Below the pieces are notes generated by a model. The model was not told where the DNA came from, made no database searches, and saw only the letters and a list, made by a program, of their open reading frames with translations. The position numbers and the translations under genes were made by a program. Positions 16,936 through 25,745 of a stretch of DNA of 64,000 nt are shown here, piece by piece. The stretch spans positions 2,418,001 through 2,482,000 of the forward strand of contig CBDANW010000003.1 in the NCBI GenBank assembly GCA_965197825.1. The letters run 5' to 3'. The DNA is from CBDANW01 sp965197825. GTDB lineage: Bacteria > Acidobacteriota > Vicinamibacteria > Marinacidobacterales > DATDRI01. Numbering within the stretch: position 1 is the first letter of the stretch; every line of letters starts with the position of its first letter.

Positions 16936-17282
16936 AGGCTGACACCTCGGTTCGCTCACACGCGACCCTTACGCTCGACGGGCTGCTTGAGTCCGTCCGC
17001 TCGGAGTAGAGCCGGACACCGGCCCTCAAAACGTCCTACATTGAAGACGACCAAAGCATCCTGGTCGCCGGCAGTCCGTCAATCTCATGCAGCTCAAGTT
17101 TATGGAAGGGACAAGTTCCGGCGCACAAGCTGGACGCAACGGATGGTCTGGAGGAGAGCTTCTGCTCGGGCTCGCCTATCACAGAGCCCGTGCCTCGTCG
17201 GCGGGTCTCCGCGAATTTCGAGAACGCCTTCAGGATTCAGGCTTCCGGCTCAGTTCGAATTTTAGAACACGACGCGAACGAT
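16936..17282. other. Gene-free stretch after terL
   Basis: The position where a portal gene would be expected. Frames are short and I could not assign any to a known family. It is most likely decayed prophage sequence. Confidence 0.45.
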
Positions 17283-17855
17283 TCAATAAGAGCGCTGAAG
17301 CCCGTCAGCAGCGAGTTGTCGTGCGATTCCGGTGACCCGCACACGATAGCCCACCATGTCATCGCTCAACATCCGGGTCTTTGCGATCGTTTTGAGTTCC
17401 TTCTGTTTCCTTAGGTCGTGGATCAGAACGAACCGCGGAAGGAGGAGGCATCCCGAAAGCCATGCCGCCTCCTCTTCTTGCCGTTTGTCACAGGAGAGGA
17501 ACGCAACATTGCCGAGCCGTTCGAGACGCGAGAGACGGTGTTCCAGAATGATGTGAGAGACCTCATGAGCGACGTCACTGTGTCGCCTCGTATCTGGCGT
17601 CAACTGGTTGAAGACGATGGCGCGGCGACCGCTGGGAAGTTCGAACGTACAGGCAAAGAACGCATCGTCTTGGACTCGCTTGAGTTCCTCCAGCCTCGCG
17701 ATGTTGACGAGTGTATCTGCGGGGCGAACGATGCAGCCCACGTGTTTGGCGAGCTCCACGGCATCCATACGGTCGCTGTGCGAGAGTCCCATCGCATCCC
17801 AGATGTCCTTCGCGAGGCGCTCAGCTTCCGCTTTGAACCCACGGCGGAGAGACAC
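17283..17855 (-). CDS. ImmA/IrrE-family metallopeptidase
   Basis: 190 residues, GTG start at 17855 right after the stop of the upstream gene. The zinc-protease motif HEVSHIILEH (about residues 96-105) matches the HExxH of ImmA/IrrE peptidases, which cleave a cognate repressor. An upstream region (DRMDAVELAKHVGCIV) and RRHSDVAHE fit the family, as do EEEAAWLSGCLLLP and RMLSDDMVGYRVRVTG. Such genes usually form a pair with an XRE repressor. Here the neighbour at 17859-18106 fits that role but has lost its N-terminus. Confidence 0.88.
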   Translation of the reverse strand: MSLRRGFKAEAERLAKDIWDAMGLSHSDRMDAVELAKHVGCIVRPADTLVNIARLEELKRVQDDAFFACTFELPSGRRAIVFNQLTPDTRRHSDVAHEVSHIILEHRLSRLERLGNVAFLSCDKRQEEEAAWLSGCLLLPRFVLIHDLRKQKELKTIAKTRMLSDDMVGYRVRVTGIARQLAADGLQRSY

Positions 17856-17858
17856 AGG

Positions 17859-18106
17859 CTAGTCCTCGGCTAGAAGAGCGTCGCGCATTTCCCGAAGAAG
17901 TTCGGCAAAAAGCGCAGACACCTCGGGTCTGAAGGTAGGAGCTGCACGGAAGTGACAAGCAATCGCGACCTCCTTGGGGTTAGCGAGCTGGTCGTAGAAC
18001 TCGCGCACGATCCCGGCGATTCGTCCCGCAGCCTCTGAAGAGAGTGCGGGATCACCGCGTAGATGGGTCTCGATCAAGTCTGGGGTCGAATCAGATGTGA
18101 TGCTTC
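17859..18106 (-). pseudogene. Probable XRE-type regulator, C-terminal remnant
   Basis: About 80 codons (PDLIETHLRGDPALSSEAAG, IVREFYDQLANP, SALFAELLREMRDALLAED) continue open up to the ISb end at 18107. The position just upstream of an ImmA/IrrE gene, separated by only three bases, and the helical C-terminal composition suggest the non-HTH half of its repressor partner. The DNA-binding half is missing, so the assignment rests on context. A TTG at 18077 could initiate a 72-residue product. Confidence 0.5.
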
Positions 18107-18321
18107 CCCGTCCTGTGCCAAAACTCGGCCCTTTTGAAATAGGCCATAAATCAGCAGCTTAGTGTCTGTGTTTGCGACCGGACCAAGGGCCGTTAGGCTT
18201 TACAATCGTCTGTCCCGAGGGTGTTATCTTCAGATCCATGATGACGTACCCCGTGCAATTCCTACTGCTCGTTCTAGCCGGCTGGGTCAACCGCCAGCAG
18301 CAGGATGTGATCGACTACCTG
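18107..18321 (+). mobile_element. ISb left-end fragment
   Basis: ISb terminal repeat plus the first about 28 transposase codons (to VIDYL), cut precisely at the terminase fragment. Confidence 0.88.
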
Positions 18322-18867
18322 ACAGCAACGCCGTTGCACTTGAGCAAGGGTGGGAGGTTGTGCCCGGCGGACAGGGGAAGCAGCCACGTCCCGGCCGATA
18401 CGCCCACGGGGCCGACTGGGCGCAAGCGGTCGACTACACGGTGATGGCGACCTTACAGTGTGATGTGAAGCCGCTCAAGCTAGTCGCCGCCGCGCGCACC
18501 CACCGGCGTCCCTGGGACGTCATGATCGACTTGCTGAATCGTGCTGCGGAACGCTACCCGGGGCCAGTGCCCACGATGTCACCGGCGGCGGGTCCGTGGT
18601 TGCCGAGCACGTGACCGCGCGTGAGGTCATTGATTTTCAGATGACGGGCCGTCAACGCCGAGACCTATTTATTAGTTACATCTCGGCGCTTGAATACCAC
18701 GAGATCAAGATGCCGCGGCTCGAACCGTTCTACCGGGAGCACAAGTACTGCAGCGTCGACGATCTCTTTGGGAACGGTCACCGCCCGACACTGTCGTCGC
18801 CTGCGCGTTGGCCTATCACGCATTTCGCACTGGCCGCGCCCCGGGTGACTACGGCATCACGAGCTGA
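18322..18867 (+). pseudogene. Terminase large subunit, C-terminal fragment
   Basis: Covers residues about 293-473 of the large subunit at 15514-16935, with roughly 85% DNA identity. It holds DYTVMATLQCDVKPLKLVAA, EVIDFQMTGRQRRDLFISYI and MPRLEPFYREHKYCSVDDLF. At least two frameshifts (near 18580 and 18785) break it. Confidence 0.85.
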
Positions 18868-18949
18868 CGGTCGACGCCGCGAGACAACCCGAGGCGGCAT
18901 TGTTAAGTTGAGGCTGACTGCCGTATCTGGTGCCCAGCATGGCGGATTC
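18868..18949. other. Unassigned spacer
   Basis: No gene seen between the terminase and helicase fragments. Confidence 0.4.
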
Positions 18950-19062
18950 ACGACCGGCTCGAGCCCTGGCTCTTGTGCACGGTCGCGGCGTAGGCGGGGA
19001 CCAGGGTGTCCAGCTCGCCGTCGTCCAGCCCGATACTCTCGTCCCCGCGCGTTCGCTGTGGC
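18950..19062 (-). pseudogene. RecD2/UvrD-type helicase C-terminal scrap
   Basis: The minus strand reads GDESIGLDDGELDTLVPAYA followed by ATVHKSQGS. The motif LDTLVPAYAATVHKSQGS is the C-terminal motif V/VI region of RecD2-like helicases. It ends in a stop shortly after and has no other helicase motif. Confidence 0.65.
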
Positions 19063-19136
19063 CGTGGAAACCGAAGAGAAGCAGCGCGGGTCCCGGATCG
19101 GACGCGGCACTGATCAGATACTGTCCCTCGGTCCGT

Positions 19137-19230
19137 TGTGATCCGCAAAAAAGAAGACCGGCCAAAAGCAGCCGACTATGGTAGGCCTAACCCGCGTAAT
19201 CAACGCCGGATTGACTTTTTGCGGAGCACA
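19137..19230 (-). mobile_element. 94-bp MITE related to ISf, second copy
   Basis: Same length as 12779-12872 and the reverse orientation. The ends are TGTGATCCGCAAAAAAG and CTTTTTGCGGAGCACA. It lies between the helicase scrap and the cupin gene, whose stop is 27 bases away. Confidence 0.8.
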
Positions 19231-19256
19231 ACCCCCGCCGTCGCTCCACCGCCTCC

Positions 19257-19637
19257 TCAAGACTGGAATCCGATAAGCAAGAGGAACGCGGCATCTTCCG
19301 CGGCCGAAACCCGGTGCTTTTTGCCTTGTCCGATGAATAGCGTCCGGCCTGAGCCCAGCGTGAGAGATTGACGGTTCTCGAGTCCCTCGACAGTGACCGC
19401 CCCGGTGACCGGCACGATGACGACGGGGCCAGGTGCCACGTGTTCGTGAATCTCTCCACCTGTCCGGACGGCGGTGAGTACGGCCGTCATTCCTTTACCC
19501 TTCGCCAGCGTGCGCGCCGAGCGGCCGTTGCGGGCGAGCTCTTCGGAGCCCAGCAAGTCGCGAGCGATCGCCGCCACGTCAAGAGATTCGAGCGTGATGG
19601 CTTCGAAGTCGAGCGGTGCGTCCCGTTGCGTGGCCAT
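19257..19637 (-). CDS. Cupin-domain protein
   Basis: 126 residues, start at 19637 with GGAG 8 bases upstream. A single conserved beta-barrel: VRTGGEIHEHVAPGPVVIVP supplies a cupin motif 1 with one His-Glu-His set (EIHEH), and QSLTLGSGRTLFIGQGKKHRVSA supplies motif 2 with a single His. Small cupins of this shape bind a metal and often act as sensors or dioxygenase-like enzymes. The substrate is unknown. Confidence 0.8.
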   Translation of the reverse strand: MATQRDAPLDFEAITLESLDVAAIARDLLGSEELARNGRSARTLAKGKGMTAVLTAVRTGGEIHEHVAPGPVVIVPVTGAVTVEGLENRQSLTLGSGRTLFIGQGKKHRVSAAEDAAFLLLIGFQS

Positions 19638-20026
19638 TGCTTTACTCCATTCTCGAGGAAGTACCAGACCCGTGTTTAGGGAATGGCCTCAATCCTTGCG
19701 TTCTTCCTGGCTGCGGCCGCCTTGCGTCTCTGCTGCGTGATCTTCCAGTCCATCCCCGTATCGCTGTCGCGAAGACCTTCTGGTGCTTACGCCATCAAGT
19801 GTTGCTACGCAGCATTTGAATGCTAGTGTCGGTTGGCCTGCCTGTGTCGGCGCACGCCAAATAAGTATGTCGACGTGCACACAGAGACATCCTTGAAGGT
19901 GAGGCATCGCGTGGTCAGCCAGCCGGCATCGCAGAAAGAACTGCGTCTCTCGAAATCAAGCTCAAACTCTAGCACGAGAACGGGTTACGTGGCAGCCACC
20001 AACATTTGCTTGCGGAAGCACCGTGC
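19638..20026. other. Repeat-rich stretch without genes
   Basis: Holds two repeats. The unit at about 19917-19982 (CGATGCCGGCTGG and GTGCTAGAGTTT motifs, inverted) recurs at 20799-20856. The unit GGTGCTTCCGC...GGTGGCTGCC at about 19990-20028 recurs at 8438-8469. They may be the ends of one further mobile element. Confidence 0.45.
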
Positions 20027-20138
20027 AGCTCGTGCGATAGCCCCGCGGCTTCGATGACGCGCTCGCAAGCGGCAACGTACTTCACAGGGAGACCCCGACA
20101 CCGAGCGGAACGATGCAGAGACCGGCAATGACGTTCAT
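20027..20138 (-). pseudogene. Thiamine-binding protein (MTH1187-like) duplicate, 5' fragment
   Basis: Starts with an ATG at 20138 and repeats the first about 40 codons of 21114-21410, including the upstream AGTATACTGC sequence. A one-base deletion after GVSL shifts the frame before KYVAACERVIEAAGLSHELH. It was evidently copied together with flanking DNA. Confidence 0.85.
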
Positions 20139-20187
20139 CGCAGCAGTATACTTCAAGGATCCCCGGCCTCAAGCGAGAGTGCCTTTG

Positions 20188-20312
20188 CACGAGCGAGCCT
20201 CTCCACGTTCCTAAGACGCCCGTGGCGTCGTTGGGTCGACCGGCACGAAGCAGCCGAGCATGGCAGCTCTAAATCGCGCAATCAACGCCGGATCGACTTC
20301 TTGCGGAGCACA
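20188..20312 (-). mobile_element. ISf left-end fragment
   Basis: Reads inward from TGTGCTCCGCAAGAAGTC, matching 2260-2385. Confidence 0.8.
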
Positions 20313-20444
20313 GGGGGCTGGAAACGGGGACATGGTAAGGACTGTGGTACCGGCACTTGGCGAAAGCCGCCGGCAACAGCTACTCCCCTTATCTCTATCT
20401 ACCGAGCCAGCCCCCGACCCTACCACGTGGGCTAGGGTGCGAGC
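20313..20444. other. Short spacer
   Basis: No gene seen. Confidence 0.4.
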
Positions 20445-20815
20445 CTATTTCGTAGTTCGTCGGGCTACATCGAGCTTTCGGTGGATCAACGATGCCAAGG
20501 TCAAAATATCCAGTGCGTCTTGCTCTGCCATGTCCCACTCGATCTTCGGATTGTGGGCTGTGGGGTTTCGTATCGTTCCGAATAGGCCGATGAGTAGGTG
20601 TGCGAAGCCCCGCTGCTCGCCCTGGTCCGTCTCAGTCAATAGTGAATTGATTGCTAGTATCGGCTGCTTCGCCTTTGGCATACCGAAAGCTTGCTGCACG
20701 AGCGCCGCACCGTCTGAGGTTAGTCCAGACAGAGAGCGAATCTTGGCAGCGATGCTCTTCATTGATTCAAACACTGCGTGAAAGTAGTTAACCTGTTCGC
20801 GTGCTAGAGTTTTAG
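20445..20815 (-). pseudogene. TIGR02391-family protein, C-terminal part
   Basis: About 120 residues match the TIGR02391 family (often called Ymh) of unknown function, sometimes linked to abortive infection loci: EQVNYFHAVFESMKSIAAKI, LLIGLFGTIRNPTAHNPKIE, QDALDILTLASLIHRKLDVA. The diagnostic RNPTAH motif is present. The N-terminal half is replaced by an ISb end and repeat sequence, so the long frame reading through from 21044 is chimeric. Confidence 0.75.
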
Positions 20816-20882
20816 CCTGATTTCGAGAGGCGCAGTTCTTTCGTCGATGCCGGCTGGGCCGAGTTTTGGCACAGGACGGGGT
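20799..20882. repeat. Mixed repeat end with solo ISb terminus
   Basis: Contains the second copy of the GTGCTAGAGTTT...CGATGCCGGCTGG unit (20799-20856) joined to 25 bp of the ISb terminus (GCCGAGTTTTGGCACAGGAC). Confidence 0.6.
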
Positions 20883-21113
20883 GGTGACCGAAAGCCCGGT
20901 GCGCGGGGCTTGAGTTCGTTTGTGGCGCGCAACCCGGTCTCTTCCTGTACCACTGCCCGCAGCCACGTAGCAACATTTGATAGCGGAAGCACCCAGCTGC
21001 ATCAACCGAAACGCAATGGTCGAAGCAGAACTCAAGAGGCGCAAATATGATGGATGGGCTCGCCAGGCGTCAACGCCAGCAAAGGCCGGGGATCCCTGGA
21101 GTATACTGCTGCC

Positions 21114-21410
21114 ATGAACGTCATTGCCGATCTCTGCATCGTTCCGCTCGGTGTCGGGGTCTCCCTGTCGAAGTACGTTGCCGCTTGCGAGCGCGTCATA
21201 GAAGCCGCGGGGCTATCGCACGAGCTGCACGCAAACGGCACCAACATCGAAGGGGATTGGGACGAAGTATTTTGCGTGGTGAAGCGATGTCACGAAGTCG
21301 TCCACGAAATGGGCGCACCGCGCATCCATACGAATATCAAGCTTGGAACGCGGACCGACCGAAGGCAGACGATGAAGAATAAGACCACGAGCGTGACGAG
21401 CAAGAAATAG
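21114..21410 (+). CDS. MTH1187-family thiamine-binding protein
   Basis: 98 residues from the ATG at 21114 (MNVIADLCIVPLGVGVSLSK). The family (YkoF-like/DUF77) forms a ferredoxin-like fold that binds thiamine or its precursor. The typical motifs are IVPLGVGVSLSKYVAACERV, GLSHELHANGTNIEGDWDEV and GAPRIHTNIKLGTR. The C-terminus ends with an atypical basic tail. The ATG at 21054 would add 20 residues without homology. A truncated inverted duplicate lies 1 kb upstream. Confidence 0.88.
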   Translation: MNVIADLCIVPLGVGVSLSKYVAACERVIEAAGLSHELHANGTNIEGDWDEVFCVVKRCHEVVHEMGAPRIHTNIKLGTRTDRRQTMKNKTTSVTSKK

Positions 21411-21547
21411 CTCGATAGTTCTCGAAGAACGGACGAAACTCGTCGAACGTTTAGCAGGTTTGCACAGACCGGTCGGCATTTACACTTCGGATTTGTAGAT
21501 AACTCCAAGTTTATGCGAGGCGCAACCCTGGCAAATGTCTCGGCTGT
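21411..21547. other. Short spacer
   Basis: No gene seen. Confidence 0.4.
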
Positions 21548-21802
21548 TGTGCTCCGCAAAAAGTCGATCCGGCGTTGACTATGCGGTTTAGAGCTGCCAT
21601 CCTCGGCTGCTTTGCGCCGGTGGACCCGACGACGCCACCGGCTGTGCTCCGCAAAAAGTCGATCCGGCGTTGATTATGCGGTTTAGACCTGCCATGCTCG
21701 GCTGCTTCGTGCCGGTCGACCCGACGACGCCACCAGCGTCTTGGGAACGAGGAGAGGTTCGCTCGTGCCACTGTTTTCCAATATCCGGTCTATTGTTCTG
21801 GA
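21548..21802 (+). mobile_element. Two ISf left ends in tandem
   Basis: A 95-bp left end (21548-21642) is followed immediately by a second, longer left end (21643-21802) in the same orientation, about 93% identical over the shared part. The second runs to the ATCCGGTCTATTGTTCTGG sequence just before transposase coding. Confidence 0.85.
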
Positions 21803-21966
21803 GCTCGGGCCAGGCCTTCCCACCACTTCTGTCGAGCTTCCGATGAAACCGGACCAGCACCGGCATCAATTACCCGCCCAGCGCGCCGTTGCCTCGAGGC
21901 CGGTCCTTGGTGGGCTCCATCACGATTACCGGTTGTCACGCGTCGCCTGACTGAGCTAGCTTCTCG
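21803..21966. other. Unassigned spacer
   Basis: No gene or repeat recognised. Confidence 0.4.
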
Positions 21967-22123
21967 CGGGGAACAACGCGTTCTTTCTCAAGCACGTTAT
22001 TGCGTCGGTGGCCCGGCAGCGACAGAGTGCAGAACCTCCACCGAGGCGAACACGAGTTCGCAGGACCTCAACTCCCATGGCTGTCTGCCCGTCAATACGC
22101 GATCTTCTTTTTTGCGGATCACA
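21967..22123 (+). mobile_element. ISf right-end fragment
   Basis: Nearly identical to 8820-8977 and ends TTTTTTGCGGATCACA. Together with the tandem left ends at 21548 it bounds about 575 bp with no transposase, so it could be an internally deleted element. Confidence 0.7.
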
Positions 22124-22137
22124 CGCCTATCCCCGAC

Positions 22138-22844
22138 CCCGTCCTGTGCCAAAACTCGTCCCTTTCGAAATAGGCCATAAATCAGCAACTTAGTGTCTGT
22201 GTTTGCGACCGGGCCAAGGGCCGTAGGCTTTACAATCGTCTTGGGCGGGCGGGTCGTCACCATGCAGATGACCACCTAGTCGAGAGCGAATATCGAAGCA
22301 TGTTCCTGAAGCTGTTTCCACGCTACGCCGGTCGAGCCCGCCGAGGGGCTACCGTCGCCGGCGACCATCTACGCGGCACGGCAGTAGTAGTTGAGAATGC
22401 CCAAAAGTCGCTCTCGCGACACGATGGGGCCAGTGTCATTCGCGCTTGCCGGCAGAGGTGTGAGGAGCTCGTTGCCGAGACCTTGGTGGTTCCGTTCTGT
22501 GTGATAGTGCACTATGTATTCGGTTACCGCTGTGCGCAGGTGTCGCTCACTGAGAGGTACGAAGCGGTCGAGACACTCTCGACGTATGGAGAGAACGAAT
22601 CTTTCCGCATATGCGTTCAGATTCGGACTATTGGCGGGAAGGCGCAGGGGCTTCACGCCTGAATCTCTCAACAGCCCACGTACCGCCTCGGTGAATAGTG
22701 GGTCCCGGTCGTGGATGAGGTATCGCTTGCCAAGGAGGAAACCATCCCACATGTCCGTGAGGTTTCTTGCCACCTGCTTCATCCACTCCCCGTTGGGGTC
22801 CGACGTTATCCCACCGATGCACACGCAGCGAGTGGCGATATCGA
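22138..22844 (-). mobile_element. ISb 3' half with right end
   Basis: Right terminus with the long inverted repeat (22138-22245), then the transposase C-terminal half up to IATRCVCIGG. Second catalytic Asp (HDRDPLF) and Glu (RRECLDRF) are present. It ends abruptly at 22844, where IS30 sequence begins. Confidence 0.88.
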
Positions 22845-23250
22845 TGTGTGGCTTCAAGTTTGAAGCGCACCATTCGTTAGAGCCCATGGAAACGTTCCTC
22901 CGGTGTGCGGTAGCCGAGTCTCTTGCGGGGCCGTGAGTTGAGCTTGTTTGCGATACGATCGCAGTCGCGTTGCGTGAGCGCTGCTTGGCTGGTGCGCTTC
23001 GGCAGGTATTGTCGTAGCAGGCCATTGAAGTTCTCGTTGCTGCCTCTCTCCCATGAGTGATAGGGAGTTGCGAAGTAGAACTTGACGCCGGTCGCTTCCT
23101 CGACGGATTCGTAGTTGTGGAACTCCGTACCATTGTCCGCGGTGATCGTCTTGACCTGCTCCGGCACCCGCCGGAGCAACATCTTCGTTCGCTGACTAGT
23201 GCTGAACATGGTGCGGTCGGACAGCTTGCCGATCAGCGCATAGCCCGTCC
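22845..23250 (-). mobile_element. IS30-family transposase fragment
   Basis: The minus strand encodes IGKLSDRTMFSTSQRTKMLL, TITADNGTEFHNYE, ATPYHSWERGSNENFNGLLR and RPRKRLGYRTPEERFHGL, with stop at 22877. These are the last two catalytic motifs (DNGxEF and the Glu of WERGSNEN) and the C-terminus of IS30. The N-terminal HTH and first Asp are missing. Confidence 0.88.
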
Positions 23251-23349
23251 TGTGCCAGAATTTGATCCACTTGCAACGTTACAAGCGAACAGTTGACGCG
23301 GCGTGGGCGGTGAGGCCCGCGACAACCATTGAGCAGAGCTACCCTTTGG

Positions 23350-24670
23350 ACGGGTCGTCACCATGCAGATGACCACCTAGTCGAGAGCGAATATCCAAGC
23401 GTGTTCCTGAAGCTGTTTTCACGCTACGCCGAGCGGGCCCACCGAGGGGCTACCGTCGCCAGCGACAATCTACGCGGCACGGCAGTAGTAGTTGAGAATG
23501 CCCCCAAGTCGCTCTCGCGACATGATGGGGCCAGTGTCATTCGCGCTTGCCGGCAGAGGTGTGATGAGCTCGTTGCCGAGACCTTGGTGGTTCCGTTCTG
23601 TGTGATAGTGCACTACGTATTCGGTTACCGCTGTCCGCAGGTGTCGCTCACTGAGAGGTACGAAGCGGTCGAGACACTCTCGACGTATGGAGAGAACGAA
23701 TCTTTCCGCGTATGCGTTCAGATTCGGACTGTTCGCTGGAAGGCGGAGGGGCTTCACACCTGAATCTCTCAAGAGCCCACGTACCGCCTCGGTGAATAGC
23801 GGGTCCCGGTCGTGGATGAGGTACCGCTTGCCAAGGAGGAAACCATCCCACATGTCCGTGAGGTTTCTTGCCGCCTGCTTCATCCACTCCCTGTTTGGGT
23901 CCGAGGTCATCCCACCGATGCACACGCAGCGAGTGGCGATATCGATGACAAACAGGACATGGTAGCGGACGAGCCCGAACGGGTTCACAACCTCGACGGT
24001 GAACAGGTCTGTCGCAGCGATAGCGCCCCAATGAGCCTTGAGGAAAGTGCTCCACGACATGCTCTTGCCCCGCTCCGGAGCCGGCGCGATACCGTGCTCG
24101 GCGAGGAGCCTCTTGATGGTGTTGCGTCCGAGTTCATGTCCGAGGTTCTTGAGTGCACCCCGCAGGCGCGTATATCCCCACGTCGGGTTCTCCTGCGCCA
24201 CGCGCACAATGAGCTCACGGATATCCTTCGCCGTCGGAGGTCGGCCTGGGCTCCGGTTCTTGCTGTCATCGTACTTGGCTGCGATGAGGCAGCGGTACCA
24301 GCGCAGAAGCGTAGCGGGTGTGGCAACGGACGCAATCTGGGCCAGCGCCTCGCGGCCTAAAGCTTGGGCCTTGACGGCGAGCCTGCGCCGGTCGTCGTCC
24401 GAGAGCTTGAGACGCTTGCCCCGAAGCCCGGCTCGGAGCACACGGTTCTCCTCTTGCAGGTAGTCGATCACATCCTGCTGCTGGCGGTTGACCCAGCCAG
24501 CCAGAACGAGCAGTAGGAATTGCACGTGGTAGGTCATCATGGAGCTGAAGATAACACCCTCGGGCCAGACGATTGTAAAGCCCACGGCCCTTGGCCCGGT
24601 CACAAACACAGACACTAAGCTGCTGATTGATGGCCTATTTCAAAAGGGCTGAGTTTTGGCACAGGACGGG
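23350..24670 (-). mobile_element. ISb copy with intact transposase, right repeat missing
   Basis: The left end is complete (TTTTGGCACAGGACGGG at 24654-24670). On the right it stops at ACGGGTCGTCACC, so about 110 bp of inverted repeat is absent. Another copy (43747-45070) stops at the same base. Confidence 0.88.
23470..24540 (-). CDS. ISb transposase (integrase core)
   Basis: 356 residues starting MMTYHVQFLLLVLAGWVNRQ at 24540. The longer frame to 24615 is not needed. N-terminal helical region with a leucine-rich stretch (VIDYLQEENRVLRAGLRGKR), an HTH-like segment (ENPTWGYTRLRGALKNLGHE), then the DDE core with D in AATDLFTVEVV, D in HDRDPLFTEAV and E in SIRRECLDRF. The C-terminus reads HYHTERNHQGLGNELITPL and ends GGILNYYCRAA. 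It belongs to the rve superfamily near IS481/IS3 without a frameshifted orfA. This is the only uninterrupted copy in the window. Confidence 0.9.
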   Translation of the reverse strand: MMTYHVQFLLLVLAGWVNRQQQDVIDYLQEENRVLRAGLRGKRLKLSDDDRRRLAVKAQALGREALAQIASVATPATLLRWYRCLIAAKYDDSKNRSPGRPPTAKDIRELIVRVAQENPTWGYTRLRGALKNLGHELGRNTIKRLLAEHGIAPAPERGKSMSWSTFLKAHWGAIAATDLFTVEVVNPFGLVRYHVLFVIDIATRCVCIGGMTSDPNREWMKQAARNLTDMWDGFLLGKRYLIHDRDPLFTEAVRGLLRDSGVKPLRLPANSPNLNAYAERFVLSIRRECLDRFVPLSERHLRTAVTEYVVHYHTERNHQGLGNELITPLPASANDTGPIMSRERLGGILNYYCRAA

Positions 24671-25193
24671 GAGCGCCGCCCCCCTTGACGCCGCTGTTGG
24701 CATTGATGAAGGCCGTCAAGTCGGTGTTAAGGAACGCGAAGCCCGGCACCTGCCAGGACGCTCGCACGCCGGGCAGGTACTTGAAGACGTCGGCGTCCGC
24801 GCCGAAGTTGATGCAGCCGGTGAGCGCGATGTCGCGGATCGGCCCCAGCTGAAACTCCGTGCCTGACAGCTTGCTGAAGCTCAGGGTTGGATACCACTCG
24901 CCATAGAGGTCCTTGTCGTTGAAACCGTCATGACCGCCATCGTCGAGGATGTCGACAAAAAAGTAGCTGTCTCCCAACCGCCAACTCGTCGCATGCTGGA
25001 CGGTGAGTATGGAGGTGTATTCCCGTGCACCCGAGAACGGGTTCGTGAGCTTGCCATACTGATAGTGGAATTCGGTTTGTGCGGCTGCCGCCGAGGCAGA
25101 CGCCAGAACCAGGAACGCACCCAGGACGCATCGCAGCAGGTCCGGTAGATGGGAGTGCACGGTCATGGGGTGTGCCTTCTTCACATTCGTCAT
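24671..25193 (-). pseudogene. Tsx/OmpK-like outer-membrane protein, truncated copy
   Basis: Duplicate of the gene at 45522-46340, with only a few amino-acid changes over 172 residues. It keeps the signal peptide (VLGAFLVLASASAAAAQTEF) and the first barrel strands (YFFVDILDDGGHDGFNDKDL, GEWYPTLSFSKLSG). After GVKGGGAP it runs into the ISb left end, so the last third of the barrel and the terminal BAM signal are lost. Confidence 0.9.
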
Positions 25194-25358
25194 TGTCCGA
25201 GCCTGATAATCGACGCTATGGCGCCGGGGTGAAGCCGCAACGAATCCAGCTGCAGGCAGTGCTTGGAAAATTCATCGATCCGGTTTCGTTCACACCGTAT
25301 GACTGTGTCTCCGCCTTCCTCCGATAAGCCGCCGCACCGTGCAAGGATCGGGGTGCGG

Positions 25359-25697
25359 TCAGAACAAATTCATGGAAGCCTTACGGGAGTTCCGGATCGG
25401 GATGAGCTGATCGAAGCCGCTGATCATGAAAACTTCATGGATGTGCTCATGCATGTCGCACAGGACGAGCTTCCCCTGGGTTGCGCTGAGCTTCTTGGCC
25501 GCGATGAGAAGCACCCTCAGGCCGGAACTACTGATGAAGTTCAGACGGCTGAAATCGACGATCATGCGCTGTTCGCCTTTGCTGATGTGATCCATGACGA
25601 TGGTTTCGAATGCGCGTGCGTTCGTGCTATCGAGCCGGTCGACCGGCAACAGCACCAAGACGTCGTTGTCTCGTTCTTCAACAACTTCAATGTTCAT
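25359..25697 (-). CDS. STAS-domain anti-anti-sigma factor, duplicated copy
   Basis: 112 residues. STAS proteins of the RsbV/SpoIIAA type bind the anti-sigma kinase when dephosphorylated and free a sigma factor. The fold is clear: VLVLLPVDRLDSTNARAFET, EQRMIVDFSRLNFISSSGLR and KLVLCDM. The phosphorylatable Ser lies in the conserved FISSSGLR. The copy is intact, though the upstream anti-sigma gene is truncated. It is almost identical to 46506-46844. Confidence 0.88.
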   Translation of the reverse strand: MNIEVVEERDNDVLVLLPVDRLDSTNARAFETIVMDHISKGEQRMIVDFSRLNFISSSGLRVLLIAAKKLSATQGKLVLCDMHEHIHEVFMISGFDQLIPIRNSRKASMNLF

Positions 25698-25745
25698 CGA
25701 TACGCCTCTTCCTCGGGTCGGGAGCGATTCCCGACGGTGTTATTG

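Noticed and set aside
16936..17282. A possible portal-protein gene after terL
   Set aside because: Frames are short and I could not see portal motifs, so no gene was called.
23290..23349. A possible ISa left end (GAGCTACCCTT at 23336-23346)
   Set aside because: Only 10 bases match before the sequence changes, too short to claim as an element end.
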